Of a stretch of 64,000 nucleotides of DNA, positions 29,397 through 38,928 are shown piece by piece. A program made the position numbers and the translations under genes. The notes under the pieces were generated by a model. It saw only the letters and a program-made list of their open reading frames with translations. It searched no databases and was not told the origin of the DNA. The stretch lies in contig VMDC01000010.1 in assembly GCA_008081045.1 (NCBI GenBank), positions 1 to 64,000 on the forward strand. Direction: 5' to 3'. Origin of the DNA: Gammaproteobacteria bacterium. GTDB taxonomy: Bacteria > Pseudomonadota > Gammaproteobacteria > Pseudomonadales > Pseudohongiellaceae. Every line of letters starts with the position of its first letter. Position 1 is the stretch's first letter.

Positions 29397-29428
29397 ACAA
29401 AAAAGCCCCGTCGACTGACGGGGCTTTT
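29397..29428 (-). terminator. Terminator after rplU-rpmA
   Basis: AAAAGCCCCGTC/GACGGGGCTTTT form a perfect 12-bp stem with a 4-base loop, followed on the minus strand by a T-rich run. It lies between rpmA and obgE, so read-through or a further promoter must feed obgE. Confidence 0.85.
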
Positions 29429-29445
29429 CGGAAACTGGTGACGTT

Positions 29446-29703
29446 TTAAGCCGTCTCGACGCTGACAAATTTCCGATTGTGCGGGCCCTTCTCAGCGAAT
29501 CGAACCACGCCGTTCGCCTTGGCAAAGAGTGTGTGATCCTTGCCGCAACCCACGTTTTCACCCGGATGAAATTTGGTGCCCCGCTGTCGAACGATAATGT
29601 TCCCGGCTTTCACTTCCTGCCCGCCAAAAAGCTTGACGCCCAAGCGTTTGGATATGGAATCGCGACCGTTATTGGTACTACCGCCTGCCTTTTTATGTGC
29701 CAT
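29446..29703 (-). CDS. rpmA: 50S ribosomal protein L27
   Basis: 85 residues beginning [16 protein letters not shown], the conserved L27 N-terminus that reaches the peptidyl transferase centre, with no cleaved extension. [15 protein letters not shown] is the core motif. It is co-transcribed with rplU, 25 bases upstream. Confidence 0.98.
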   Translation of the reverse strand: MAHKKAGGSTNNGRDSISKRLGVKLFGGQEVKAGNIIVRQRGTKFHPGENVGCGKDHTLFAKANGVVRFAEKGPHNRKFVSVETA

Positions 29704-29728
29704 GGTTCACTCCTGATCCCGTGTCAGC

Positions 29729-30040
29729 CTAGCCTTTGATGCCAGTGATTTTCACTTCGGTAAAACTCTGGCGGTGGCCCTGAGTTTTCTGAAAATGCTT
29801 ACGCCGGTTGAATTTGACGATTTTTACCTTGCTGCCGCGGCCCTGTTTCAGTACTTCAGCAGTCACCTGACCACCTTCAACATAAGGCGTGCCAATTTTT
29901 ACCGACTCCCCTTCGCCGACCATCAGAATCCGGTCGAAGGTGACTTCATCACCGGCACCAGCGTCCAGCTTCTCAAGCTGGAGTATCTCGCCTTCCGTCA
30001 CTCGGTGCTGTTTGCCACCGCTTTCAATTACCGCGTACAT
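29729..30040 (-). CDS. rplU: 50S ribosomal protein L21
   Basis: 103 residues beginning [18 protein letters not shown] and containing [19 protein letters not shown], both L21 signatures. It is the first gene of the rplU-rpmA(-obgE-proB) unit and divergent from ispB. Confidence 0.98.
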   Translation of the reverse strand: MYAVIESGGKQHRVTEGEILQLEKLDAGAGDEVTFDRILMVGEGESVKIGTPYVEGGQVTAEVLKQGRGSKVKIVKFNRRKHFQKTQGHRQSFTEVKITGIKG

Positions 30041-30286
30041 AACTTTCTCCGATACCTGTCGGGAATGGAATCACCCATTTCCATAGGGGCCGGCATTTTA
30101 CGGGATACCCCTGCCGGAGGCAAGCGCTATCGCATGCTATTTGCCTGCCCTGAGTTGCCCCAGAGCCCGCGAAATTGCTCGACTTGCAGCTTTGATGACT
30201 GTCTTGACAGTCTTCTTCAGGCTCCCTAGCATGCACCGGATTCTTCAAGCCAACCGTTTGACCTCACATACTTTTTGAAACGCGCC

Positions 30287-31258
30287 ATGTCCGAACAACT
30301 CAGATCAGTCGTCTCGGCCGATTTTAATGCGGTGAACCAGTTTGTTATCGACCAGCTCTACTCCGAAGTCGAACTGGTTGAAAGCATCGGCCACTATATA
30401 GTCGATGCCGGAGGAAAACGACTTCGCCCTTTGTTGGTGCTGTTGACTGCGAAAGCGTGCGGAATCAAGACAGACCAGCACATTTCGATGGCTGCGGTGA
30501 TCGAATTCATCCACACCGCAACCCTCCTGCACGATGACGTCGTGGATATGTCCACCCTGCGCCGCGGCAGACCAACCGTTAATGCCGCCTGGAACAATCC
30601 ATCCAGCGTGCTTGTCGGAGATTTCATTTACTCACGGGCATTTCAGGTGCTGGTCAGCATTGGCAATCTGAGCATCATGGAAATCATGGCCAACACCACC
30701 AACAAAATTGCTGAAGGTGAGGTTCTGCAATTGCTGGCGAAATCCAACCCGCAACCTACTGAGCGTGACTACATGCGCGTCATTGAAAACAAAACCGCGA
30801 TTCTGTTTAAAGCAGCAGCTGAATGTGGCGCGATACTGGCCAACGCAGAGGCGGCGACCGCCGAAGCTTTGGGTCGCTTCGGGATGCATATCGGCACGGC
30901 CTTTCAACTGATCGATGACGTCCTCGATTATCAGGGTGAAGCTGAAGCCATGGGCAAAAACCTGGGAGATGATCTCGCCGAGGGAAAATCGACCCTGCCA
31001 CTGCTGTTTGCGATGACCCACTGCCCGGCTGACGAACAGGCGCTCATCAAGGCATGCCTGGCTGCAGAATCGCCTGACGCTGAACAACTGCACCAGGTGA
31101 TTGAGATCGTACTCAAGTCAGGGGGTATTGCCTATACGCTGGACAGAGCCGAACAACAGGCGACACAGGCCAAAGCCTGCTTGTCCTTCTTGCCGGATTC
31201 CCGGTATCGCGAGACGCTCGACCAGATGGTCGACTTCGCCCTGCGGCGAAGCAGCTGA
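30287..31258 (+). CDS. ispB: Octaprenyl diphosphate synthase
   Basis: 323 residues from the ATG at 30287. The two aspartate-rich motifs are LLHDDVVDMSTLRRG and FQLIDDVLDYQGE, with FLPDSRYRETLD near the end. It makes the long isoprenoid tail of ubiquinone. The position divergent from rplU is conserved in gammaproteobacteria. The chain length of the product is inferred from the neighbourhood. Confidence 0.95.
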   Translation: MSEQLRSVVSADFNAVNQFVIDQLYSEVELVESIGHYIVDAGGKRLRPLLVLLTAKACGIKTDQHISMAAVIEFIHTATLLHDDVVDMSTLRRGRPTVNAAWNNPSSVLVGDFIYSRAFQVLVSIGNLSIMEIMANTTNKIAEGEVLQLLAKSNPQPTERDYMRVIENKTAILFKAAAECGAILANAEAATAEALGRFGMHIGTAFQLIDDVLDYQGEAEAMGKNLGDDLAEGKSTLPLLFAMTHCPADEQALIKACLAAESPDAEQLHQVIEIVLKSGGIAYTLDRAEQQATQAKACLSFLPDSRYRETLDQMVDFALRRSS

Positions 31259-31307
31259 TAAAACCGAGGAAACCATTTGTCGGACTGTTGCACCAAGGAC
31301 ACTTCTC

Positions 31308-31886
31308 ATGACTCGCCTTAAATACAGCCTTTTATTGCCCTTAATCGCGATCCTGATCAACTGCACGGCCACGGGCCTCGGAGACGCAAGCCTCGAACAG
31401 CGCCGCCAGAACGTGCTGACTATGCGCCAAGAGGTGCTGGCTGAGCTCTACGGACTCAAGCCTGATACCAGAGTGCAGATCGACAGCGCTGCAGGTTACG
31501 CCGTATTCACCAATGCCAACGTCAATCTGATCCTGGCGAGTTTCGGCGGCGGACTGGGCGTCGTCAGGGACAACGAAACCGGTGTAGAAACTTTCATGCG
31601 AATGGGCGAGGTCGGGATTGGTCTGGGCGCAGGCATCAAAGATTTCAGAGCGGTTTTTGTATTCCATGACCGCGCAGCACTCGAGCGCTTTCTGGACGTC
31701 GGCATTTCAATTGGTGGACAAGCTGACGCTGCGGCAAAAGCTGGTGATCTGGGGGCCGCAGTTGGCGGCGAAGCTATCGTAGACAATGTTACAGTCTATC
31801 AGATGACACAGTCTGGCCTGGCCTTACAGGCGACCATCAAGGGCACGCGATACTGGCGCGACCCGCAACTCAACGCGGGCTCCTAA
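31308..31886 (+). CDS. SYLF/Ysc84-domain protein, likely exported
   Basis: 192 residues from the ATG at 31308 with AAGGA upstream. A short hydrophobic N-terminus ends LINCTATG; the Cys suggests a lipoprotein, but Asn before it is not a usual lipobox residue. The rest (AAGYAVFTNANVNLILASFGGGLGVV, VGIGLGAGIKDFRAVFVF) is the lipid-binding SYLF fold. Role in the envelope unknown. It is convergent with the TPR lipoprotein gene. Confidence 0.82.
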   Translation: MTRLKYSLLLPLIAILINCTATGLGDASLEQRRQNVLTMRQEVLAELYGLKPDTRVQIDSAAGYAVFTNANVNLILASFGGGLGVVRDNETGVETFMRMGEVGIGLGAGIKDFRAVFVFHDRAALERFLDVGISIGGQADAAAKAGDLGAAVGGEAIVDNVTVYQMTQSGLALQATIKGTRYWRDPQLNAGS

Positions 31887-31917
31887 GCGAGAGTCTGTCG
31901 GAAATGATGACAGACGC

Positions 31918-33126
31918 TCACCAGGGCTGATTGTTGAACTGGTCCAGCCTGATCGTGCTTCCGGCCCGGCCTTCGCCGATAATCCCTGATGAATCAATCA
32001 AACGCAGCTTATCTGAACTCGGCTGATAGATCGCTGCATCGCTTACCAGCACCGCTTCGGCTCTTTGCCGCAGCTCTGCGGCTCTGAGCTCTTCACCCAT
32101 TTCGACATGCACCTGTGCCAGCGCGCTGTAAAAATCCGGTTCAGTTTCTTTCAGCCGCAGGGCATTTAAAAATGAATCCCGCGCGAGCAAGAAATCCTTT
32201 GCTTCGAGGGCCATCTGTCCCCTTCCGAAATGGTAATAAGGATTTCGCTCATTGAATTGCTGGATAGCCAGCTCATATTGCTCCGCGGTATCCAGCGCGC
32301 CGGCATTTCGATAGTGCTTGGCCAGATTATTTACCGCCGTGGCATTATCGTTTTCGTGCCAGAAGGCCATGTGGTAGCTGTATTCAGCCAGCTCAGCCTC
32401 TCCCGCGCGATTATAGGCAGCTCCGATGTTATTCCAGGCAATGGCCAGGTCGGGCTGCAGAAACAGCGCATTTTTAAAATATTCCAGCGCTGACTCCAAC
32501 TCTTCAGACACCAGCGCTTCAGCGCCCAGATTGTTGAAGAACAGCGCCCGCGCGTGAAGATCACTGACAGTTTTAGCGGTCAGCTGTTGGAGTTGAATTT
32601 CAGGCGTGAAATCCACGATGTATTTACGTTTGTAACCCAGGCTGCCTGAGGCATTAATATGGCGACTCAGAATCAGCAGCTCACCTCGCTTATCCCATTC
32701 AGGCCTGACCGCGACCGTTTGAAACGCCGCGTCGATGCCGGCATAGCGCGCCATGGCGATATACAAATTCATCACCGAAAGACAATTTCCCCGGCGGGAT
32801 CTGAACACCTCATCGGCTGTGAGAGTCTGGGATTCGGAGTACTGAAGATTCAGATAGCGCTCGTTGAACAACAGGGTCTGTATCTTGGCAATGCGCAGCG
32901 CGGGACTGTCATTCTTCGCGATCAGCCTATCGAGCATCCCTGTGATGTCAGCGCTGATGTAGAGGGGATCAATTTCAGGATAGGCATCGGTGGTCTGGGA
33001 AATTATCTCGGCTTCGAGTTGCCGGTCCCTGACAAATCCGGTTTCGAGATCAATGCTCGAACAGGCCGTTGAAAGCATGCCAACAGCAAAAAGCCAGAGC
33101 AGTCGTTGAACACCACGGGTTGCCAT
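31918..33126 (-). CDS. TPR lipoprotein with transglutaminase-like domain
   Basis: 402 residues from the ATG at 33126, preceded by AAGG. A signal ends LSTACSS, a good lipobox. Residues ~80-200 resemble a transglutaminase-like fold (FRSRRGNCLSVMNLYIAMARYAG, with a Cys where the nucleophile belongs and H in SRHINAS). Residues ~215-375 carry about four TPR units (ALEYFKNALFLQPDLAIAWNNIGAAYNRAG). It is probably a periplasm-facing lipoprotein with a protein-binding role; the enzyme activity is unproven. Confidence 0.8.
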   Translation of the reverse strand: MATRGVQRLLWLFAVGMLSTACSSIDLETGFVRDRQLEAEIISQTTDAYPEIDPLYISADITGMLDRLIAKNDSPALRIAKIQTLLFNERYLNLQYSESQTLTADEVFRSRRGNCLSVMNLYIAMARYAGIDAAFQTVAVRPEWDKRGELLILSRHINASGSLGYKRKYIVDFTPEIQLQQLTAKTVSDLHARALFFNNLGAEALVSEELESALEYFKNALFLQPDLAIAWNNIGAAYNRAGEAELAEYSYHMAFWHENDNATAVNNLAKHYRNAGALDTAEQYELAIQQFNERNPYYHFGRGQMALEAKDFLLARDSFLNALRLKETEPDFYSALAQVHVEMGEELRAAELRQRAEAVLVSDAAIYQPSSDKLRLIDSSGIIGEGRAGSTIRLDQFNNQPW

Positions 33127-33323
33127 CTGTACCTTAAATCTTTGCAGCGCCCTGCGCGGCACGAGACGAAAGCGCTGTGCCCGACCAGCATCAGGAGAAG
33201 CCCTGAGAGTCCGCTGAGTAAAATGTCTGTAAGAAGCCGTTACGCAGTAGCTCTTCAAGAAACCAACCCCAGTCGCGAACTGATTCTGTTTCATGTTGCT
33301 ACGTTCATGCCCGGCGTGACTAA

Positions 33324-34982
33324 TCACATCCCGGGGTAACTGGGGCCACCCCCGCCCTCAGGCACGACCCAGGTAATGTTCTGGGAAGGATCCTTGATGT
33401 CACAGGTTTTGCAGTGAACACAATTCTGAGAATTGATCTGAAAGCGTTTGCCACCTTCCGCTTCCTCAACGACCTCGTAGACGCCGGCTGGGCAGTAACG
33501 CTGTGCAGGCTCATCGTATTTCGGCAGGTTTACCTCCAGCGGAACGGAGACATCCGCGAGGCGCAAATGACAGGGCTGATCCTCAGCGTGATTCGTATTG
33601 GACAGAAATACCGATGACAGCTTATCAAAGGTGATCACTCCATCCGGTTTCGGATAGTCAATGCGGGGACTGTCTGACGCCAATCTGAGTTGCGCGTGGT
33701 CTTCCGTTCTGTCACGCACCGTGAAAGGAAACTTACCGAAGAAGATATTCTGCTCAACAAAGGCAAGGGCACTTCCCAGCCAGAATCCGAACTTGTGAAA
33801 TCCTGCGCTGAAATTCCGGGTCTGGTGTAATTCGCGGTACAGATCGGAGTTTTTGAATCTGGCTGTATATTCACTGATTTCAGCAGCAGAATCTTCTGAC
33901 CCCAACGCCTCAAACAGGGATTCAGCCGCCAATATACCCGACCACATGGCGGTATGACTGCCTTTGATTTTAGCGGCATTCAGAGTGCCGGCGTCGCAAC
34001 CGATCAGCAGGCCGCCCGGGAAAGTCATCTTCGGCAGTGAATTCAAGCCGCCTTTGATGATCGCCCGCGCGCCGTAGCTCAGGCGCTTACCGCCTTCGAG
34101 ATACTGCCTGATCACCGGATGCTGTTTGTACTTCTGAAACTCATCGAATGGGCTGATATGCGGGTTGCTGTAGCCCAGATCGACAATAAGCCCGAGCGAC
34201 ACCTGATTGCCTTGTGTGTGATACAAGAATCCGCCGCTGCTCCCGGCATAGGAATCACCGATCATCGGATAACCGGCGGTGTGGACCACTAACCCCTCTT
34301 CGTGCTTCTCTTCCGGTATTTCCCACACCTCTTTAATGCCGATACCGTAATGTTGTGGATCTGAGTGCTCATCAAGGCGGTAGCGCGCAATGAGCTCTTT
34401 ACCCAGATGCCCCCGGCAACCTTCGGCAAAAATGGTGTACTTGGCGTGGAATTCAAAACCGGGCTCGAAGGACGCTTTCTGCTCACCGTCGGCAGAAACC
34501 CCCATATCGCCGGTGGCAACCCCTTTAACGCTTCCGTCTTCATGGTAGAGGATTTCAGCGGCCGCAAAACCCGGAAACACCTCAGCACCCAGCTCCATCG
34601 CCTGCTCACCCAGCCAGGCACACAAATTTCCGAGGGAGATGATGTAGTTGCCATGGTTGTCCATGGTTCGGGGAACCAGTGGACCCGGAAACTTAAAGGA
34701 CGATTCGCTGCCGCCGAGGTAATAGATCTCATCCTTGGTGACGGCTGTTTGCAGGGGAGCGCCCCGCTCTTTCCAATCCGGAAACAACTCCGTCAGCGCG
34801 CTGGGTTCGAAAACTGCTCCGGAGAGGATATGAGCGCCAATTTCTGAGCCTTTTTCCAGCACACAAACCGTTAACTCACGTTCACCGGCCTGCGCCAGCT
34901 GCAGCAATTTACAGGCAGTCGCAAGACCTGCCGGACCGGCCCCTACAATGACTACGTCAACTTCCATTGATTCACGTTGCAT
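33324..34982 (-). CDS. Electron transfer flavoprotein-ubiquinone oxidoreductase
   Basis: 552 residues from the ATG at 34982, set by GAGGAACATC. The FAD-binding loop is VVIVGAGPAGLATACKL. The C-terminal [4Fe-4S] cysteines are in YCPAGVYEV and NCVHCKTCDIKDP. The protein passes electrons from ETF, reduced by acyl-CoA dehydrogenases, to ubiquinone at the membrane. An acyl-CoA dehydrogenase lies at 45.6 kb, but etfAB are not in the window. Confidence 0.95.
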   Translation of the reverse strand: MQRESMEVDVVIVGAGPAGLATACKLLQLAQAGERELTVCVLEKGSEIGAHILSGAVFEPSALTELFPDWKERGAPLQTAVTKDEIYYLGGSESSFKFPGPLVPRTMDNHGNYIISLGNLCAWLGEQAMELGAEVFPGFAAAEILYHEDGSVKGVATGDMGVSADGEQKASFEPGFEFHAKYTIFAEGCRGHLGKELIARYRLDEHSDPQHYGIGIKEVWEIPEEKHEEGLVVHTAGYPMIGDSYAGSSGGFLYHTQGNQVSLGLIVDLGYSNPHISPFDEFQKYKQHPVIRQYLEGGKRLSYGARAIIKGGLNSLPKMTFPGGLLIGCDAGTLNAAKIKGSHTAMWSGILAAESLFEALGSEDSAAEISEYTARFKNSDLYRELHQTRNFSAGFHKFGFWLGSALAFVEQNIFFGKFPFTVRDRTEDHAQLRLASDSPRIDYPKPDGVITFDKLSSVFLSNTNHAEDQPCHLRLADVSVPLEVNLPKYDEPAQRYCPAGVYEVVEEAEGGKRFQINSQNCVHCKTCDIKDPSQNITWVVPEGGGGPSYPGM

Positions 34983-35247
34983 GATGTTCCTCAATCGCAC
35001 TTTGGGAATACTTCAGACGGGCAATGACCGGTAGCATTCATCAGAACACCCCGGCCGGGCCGCTGCCATTTCAGGGACAATTATCCCTTTTTCGGGAATT
35101 GCCCGCAAACGACGCCCGACGTTTCGGGCCGGGGCATGGGTCTGGCCAACGCAGCTGCATCCGACGCTCAAGGAACAAACCCGTGACGATTTTCAGCAAA
35201 GCGGACAGCCGGAAGAACACAGGGCTACGGAACACCCGGGGAATGGC

Positions 35248-35991
35248 TTACCCGCGCTTGGTAAAAATCATCATGTGCTGCCAGGGCAAAAAATCGAGAG
35301 TCTCTGTCCATTCCAGACCGAAGACACTCATTTCTTTGACAACCTGCTCTTCGGTCATCTTATGTAAAGGACGGATCGGCACGGAGGGGTCCTCGCCCCG
35401 ATATTCGAGGAGGAAAATCCGGCCACCCGGACGCAGCGCCTGATAAATGCCATTGATCATTTCAAAGGGATGGGAAAATTCGTGGTAGGCATCTACCATG
35501 ATTGCTGCGTCAATGGATTCAGCCGGCAAATTAGGATCATCGATCTCACCGAGCACTCCCTCAACGTTCTCGATGCGGTTTTGCGCTTTCTGCTGCTCGA
35601 TGAGCTGCAGCATTTCTGGCTGAATGTCTACCGACAGCACCTTACCCTCCGGTACCAGAGCCGCAATGCGAAATGAAAAGTAGCCGGACCCGGCGCCGAT
35701 GTCAGCGACCACATCGTCGGCTGCAAGCCCCATGTTCGCCACAACCTGATCCGGCATTTCCTCCTGAATCCGGCTCGGCCGGTTCAGCCACTGCGCAGCC
35801 TGATGCCCCATGACGAATGAAATCTCCCGCCCCATGTAAAACTTACCGATGCCGGTCGTTCTGCGTTCGGGGGCAACTTCATAGCCCGGATGGACAATAT
35901 CCTGAGCAAGCGCCGGACCGGCCAACAAGCACCAAGTCACTGAAGCCAACAGGAAGGGAATTTTGCAAACGCGTGAATAATACTGAGTCAT
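35248..35991 (-). CDS. Class I SAM methyltransferase with signal peptide
   Basis: 247 residues from the ATG at 35991. An N-terminal signal peptide (IPFLLASVTWCLLAGPALA, cleaved before QD) precedes a methyltransferase domain: motif I VADIGAGSGYFSFRIA, an acidic VDIQPEM turn, and LRPGGRIFLLEYRG. S-adenosylmethionine is cytoplasmic, so an exported enzyme of this kind is odd. It may be lipid-linked, act on a bound cofactor, or the signal may be an uncleaved anchor. No nearby gene names a substrate. Confidence 0.8.
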   Translation of the reverse strand: MTQYYSRVCKIPFLLASVTWCLLAGPALAQDIVHPGYEVAPERRTTGIGKFYMGREISFVMGHQAAQWLNRPSRIQEEMPDQVVANMGLAADDVVADIGAGSGYFSFRIAALVPEGKVLSVDIQPEMLQLIEQQKAQNRIENVEGVLGEIDDPNLPAESIDAAIMVDAYHEFSHPFEMINGIYQALRPGGRIFLLEYRGEDPSVPIRPLHKMTEEQVVKEMSVFGLEWTETLDFLPWQHMMIFTKRG

Positions 35992-36332
35992 TGAATGGTC
36001 TCGAATTGTTTGAGTCACAGAGCCCGCGGCATATTTTGCCCCGTCAGCGGACAGCCGGCGATCCACTCGCACCTTTGCCCGTGCTGCCTCATCTGTTGGG
36101 GACGCGATGACAGCGGCGTTCGTGGAATTACCGGATGGCGCCTCGCCCAGAGTATACCGCACCCCTGCCGGGCTCAAGGACCTGCAGCAACTCCCTATTC
36201 AACAGGACGCTGAGCTGGATAATCGCTGGCAACCCGCGCGGGTCAGGCTGAACAGGCTCTTGTGGTAGACTCAGCTTTCCCGGCGGATTACCAGTTGTCC
36301 GTTGCTTCAGTTTTTCAACAGGAAATAAGCAC

Positions 36333-37517
36333 ATGAGCAAAGTGTTAGAAGGCATCAGGGTGTTAGACTTCGGGCGCTATATCGCGGGCCCTTACTGCGC
36401 GACACTCCTGGCAGATCTTGGTGCCGACGTCATCCGCATCGAAAAAGTTGACGGCTCGGAAGACCGCTTCGTCTCTCCGGTCACTGACACCGGCGATGGC
36501 GCCATGTTTCTGCAGCTCGGGCGCAACAAGCGGGGCCTGACGCTGAACCCGATGAAACCTGAGGGGCGCGAAATTGTGAAGAAACTGGTTGCGACGGCCG
36601 ATGTGGTCGTCGCCAATCTACCGCCTGACACTCTGAGCGCTATGGGGCTGGACTACGAAAGTCTGACCCAGATCAAACCCGACATTATCCTGACCATGAT
36701 TTCCGCTTTTGGCCGCGGCGGCCCCTACTCGAATCGAGTCGGTTTCGACGGGCTCGGACAGGCCATGTCGGGGAATATGTATATGTCAGGCACACCCGAC
36801 CAGCCGGTCAAAGCCTATGCGCCGTTCATCGATTTTGGTACTGCCAGTCTGTCTGCCTTTGGCACGCTCGCAGCGCTTTACGAGCGACAGAAGACCGGCA
36901 AGGGTCAGATTGTGGAAGGAGCGCTGTTCAATACTGCCCTGACGATGATGAACGCGACTGCGATCGAACAGCAGGCGCTTCAGGTTAACCGGACGGCGAC
37001 CCTTAATCGCTCCCAAACCTCGGCCCCGGCTGATACTTTCCAGACAAAAGACGGGTGGGTTCTGGTACAGACTGTGGGTGGCCCGCTGTTCAAACGCTGG
37101 GCGGAACTGATGGGAGAAGACCATTGGCTGGAAGATCCCCGGTTTAAAGACGACATCAGCCGCGGGGACAACGGCGAAATCATCAGCAACAGGCTGGCCT
37201 TGTGGTGTGCTGAGCGCACAACTGACGAGGTGCTTCAGGAAATGGAAACCGCCAGAATCCCCGCAGGACCGATACTCTCGCCTCAGGATGTTCTGAATGA
37301 CCCTCATATTGCCGCCAAGGGCCTGTTTCAGCCAGTTGAATTTCCTGGCCTGCCCAATGCTGCCCCAATCATGCAGACGCCTGTGGAGCTTTCGGACACC
37401 CCCGGTGAAATACGCCACCGGGCTCCGACCCTCGGCGAACATACTGAAGCCATTTTGCAGGATCTGGGCTACACGGAGACCGAAATCGCAGATTACCGTG
37501 CCCAGAGAATTGTCTGA
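36333..37517 (+). CDS. Family III CoA-transferase (CaiB/BaiF type)
   Basis: 394 residues. The N-terminus (GIRVLDFGRYIAGPYCATLLADLGADVIRIEK) and SEDRFVSPVTDTGDG, LQLGRNKRGLTLN are family III hallmarks. The catalytic aspartate should lie in FDGLGQAMSG. It moves CoA between carboxylic acids; the acids are unknown. The gene lies 9 kb from the acyl-CoA cluster at 45.6-49.2 kb, so it may or may not serve it. It starts a plus-strand pair with the Tat-type enzyme at 37587. Confidence 0.88.
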   Translation: MSKVLEGIRVLDFGRYIAGPYCATLLADLGADVIRIEKVDGSEDRFVSPVTDTGDGAMFLQLGRNKRGLTLNPMKPEGREIVKKLVATADVVVANLPPDTLSAMGLDYESLTQIKPDIILTMISAFGRGGPYSNRVGFDGLGQAMSGNMYMSGTPDQPVKAYAPFIDFGTASLSAFGTLAALYERQKTGKGQIVEGALFNTALTMMNATAIEQQALQVNRTATLNRSQTSAPADTFQTKDGWVLVQTVGGPLFKRWAELMGEDHWLEDPRFKDDISRGDNGEIISNRLALWCAERTTDEVLQEMETARIPAGPILSPQDVLNDPHIAAKGLFQPVEFPGLPNAAPIMQTPVELSDTPGEIRHRAPTLGEHTEAILQDLGYTETEIADYRAQRIV

Positions 37518-37586
37518 CAGCAGACTCATGCAGCCCTCAGTCAGCGCAACATCTGGCGGGCTGGACAGACTGAACTGGAGAACACC

Positions 37587-38837
37587 ATGCTGAAACCGAA
37601 TCGCAAAAGCAGCCGCCGGGACTTTCTGAAGAAAGGCTCGGCAGTTGTGGCCGCCATGGGAGCAACTCCCAGAGCACTGAACGCACAAACAATGGACGAG
37701 GAAGCATTCTGGCTTCAGGTTCGCAGCCAGTTCGCCTTTACAGAAAACGCAGTACCCATGAACGCAGCGAACCTTTGTCCGTCCTTTCGCGCCGTCACCG
37801 ATAGCGTCGAGCATTTTACTGCCGACATTGACCGGGACTGCTCTTTCAACAACAGAGCCAAGTACAGCGATTTACTTGAACGCTGCCGCAGCAGAATCGC
37901 CTCCCAACTGAATGTCTCCGCTGACGAAATCGCTCTGGTGAGAAATACCAGCGAAGCCAACAACATGATCAACAACGGGCTGCCGCTGGAGGCCGGCGAC
38001 GAGGTATTGCTCTGGGATCAGAATCACCCCACCAACAACGTGGCCTGGGATGTGCGCGCCGGGCGCTTCGGACTTTCCGTCAAGAGGGTCAGCACCCCGG
38101 CCGCGCCCTCGGGCGTGCAGGAGCTGCTGGAGGCTTTTACCCGGGAGTTTGGACCCAACACACGGGTGCTGGCGATCACGCAGATTTCCAATGTCAGCGG
38201 TATCCGCTTACCTGTCGCCGAACTGGTCTCAGCAGCACATGATCGCGGAATTCACGTTCATGTGGACGGCGCTCAGTCCTGGGGAGCGCTGAATCTGGAT
38301 CTGACGGCCCTGGGTGTCGATTCGTTCAGCGCGAGTGCGCACAAGTGGTACATGGGACCAAGAGAGGTTGGACTGCTCTTCGTCAAATCAGAGCACATCG
38401 CGAAAATCTGGCCAAGCGTTATCGCTCCCGGATGGGGCAGTGACAGCGAAACCGATCTGATTGGCGCAAGGAAATTTGAATCGCTCGGTCAACGGGACGA
38501 TGCGGCGCTGGCGGCACTGGGCACCGCCGCTGAGCTTCACGATCAGATCGGACCGGGGCGAATCGAAGCGCGCATCAGGTTTCTCGCGCAGCGCCTCAAG
38601 CAGGGGCTTGTGCAGGCCAATCTGGAACTGGTGACCCCGCTGACAGAACAGCTCAGTCATGGCGTCTGTATTACCCGGGTCGCTGGCAACCGGGGTGGCG
38701 AGATCAGCAACAAACTCTATTCAGACCATGGCATTGCCGCCGCAGCTACCGGAGGACTGCGATTGTGCCCGACGATCTACAACACCACCGGGCATATAGA
38801 TCGTGCCATTGAGGGCATGAAAACGCTGCTGGCCTGA
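37587..38837 (+). CDS. Class V aminotransferase-fold enzyme with Tat signal
   Basis: 416 residues. The N-terminus carries a twin-arginine signal (SSRRDFLKKGSAVVAAMGATPRALNA). The PLP enzyme core follows, with VRNTSEANN, HVDGAQSWGALNLDL and the PLP lysine in SASAHKWYMGPREVGLL. The fold is the CefD/cysteine desulfurase-like group. Tat export of a folded, cofactor-loaded protein is consistent with a PLP enzyme that works in the periplasm. Substrate unknown; a 69-base gap after the CoA-transferase suggests co-transcription. Confidence 0.85.
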   Translation: MLKPNRKSSRRDFLKKGSAVVAAMGATPRALNAQTMDEEAFWLQVRSQFAFTENAVPMNAANLCPSFRAVTDSVEHFTADIDRDCSFNNRAKYSDLLERCRSRIASQLNVSADEIALVRNTSEANNMINNGLPLEAGDEVLLWDQNHPTNNVAWDVRAGRFGLSVKRVSTPAAPSGVQELLEAFTREFGPNTRVLAITQISNVSGIRLPVAELVSAAHDRGIHVHVDGAQSWGALNLDLTALGVDSFSASAHKWYMGPREVGLLFVKSEHIAKIWPSVIAPGWGSDSETDLIGARKFESLGQRDDAALAALGTAAELHDQIGPGRIEARIRFLAQRLKQGLVQANLELVTPLTEQLSHGVCITRVAGNRGGEISNKLYSDHGIAAAATGGLRLCPTIYNTTGHIDRAIEGMKTLLA

Positions 38838-38928
38838 TTTCGCTTTTCGGGTCAGCTGCGCAATCACGTCAGGATCACTAATCCTGACGATTTACCGACC
38901 CTGATTCAGCGGCCCTGTTTCTTCAGCC

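Noticed and set aside
36786..37814. 342-codon frame opposite the CoA-transferase
   Set aside because: The plus-strand gene is a full-length family III CoA-transferase. The opposite frame also crosses into the next gene and has no domain.
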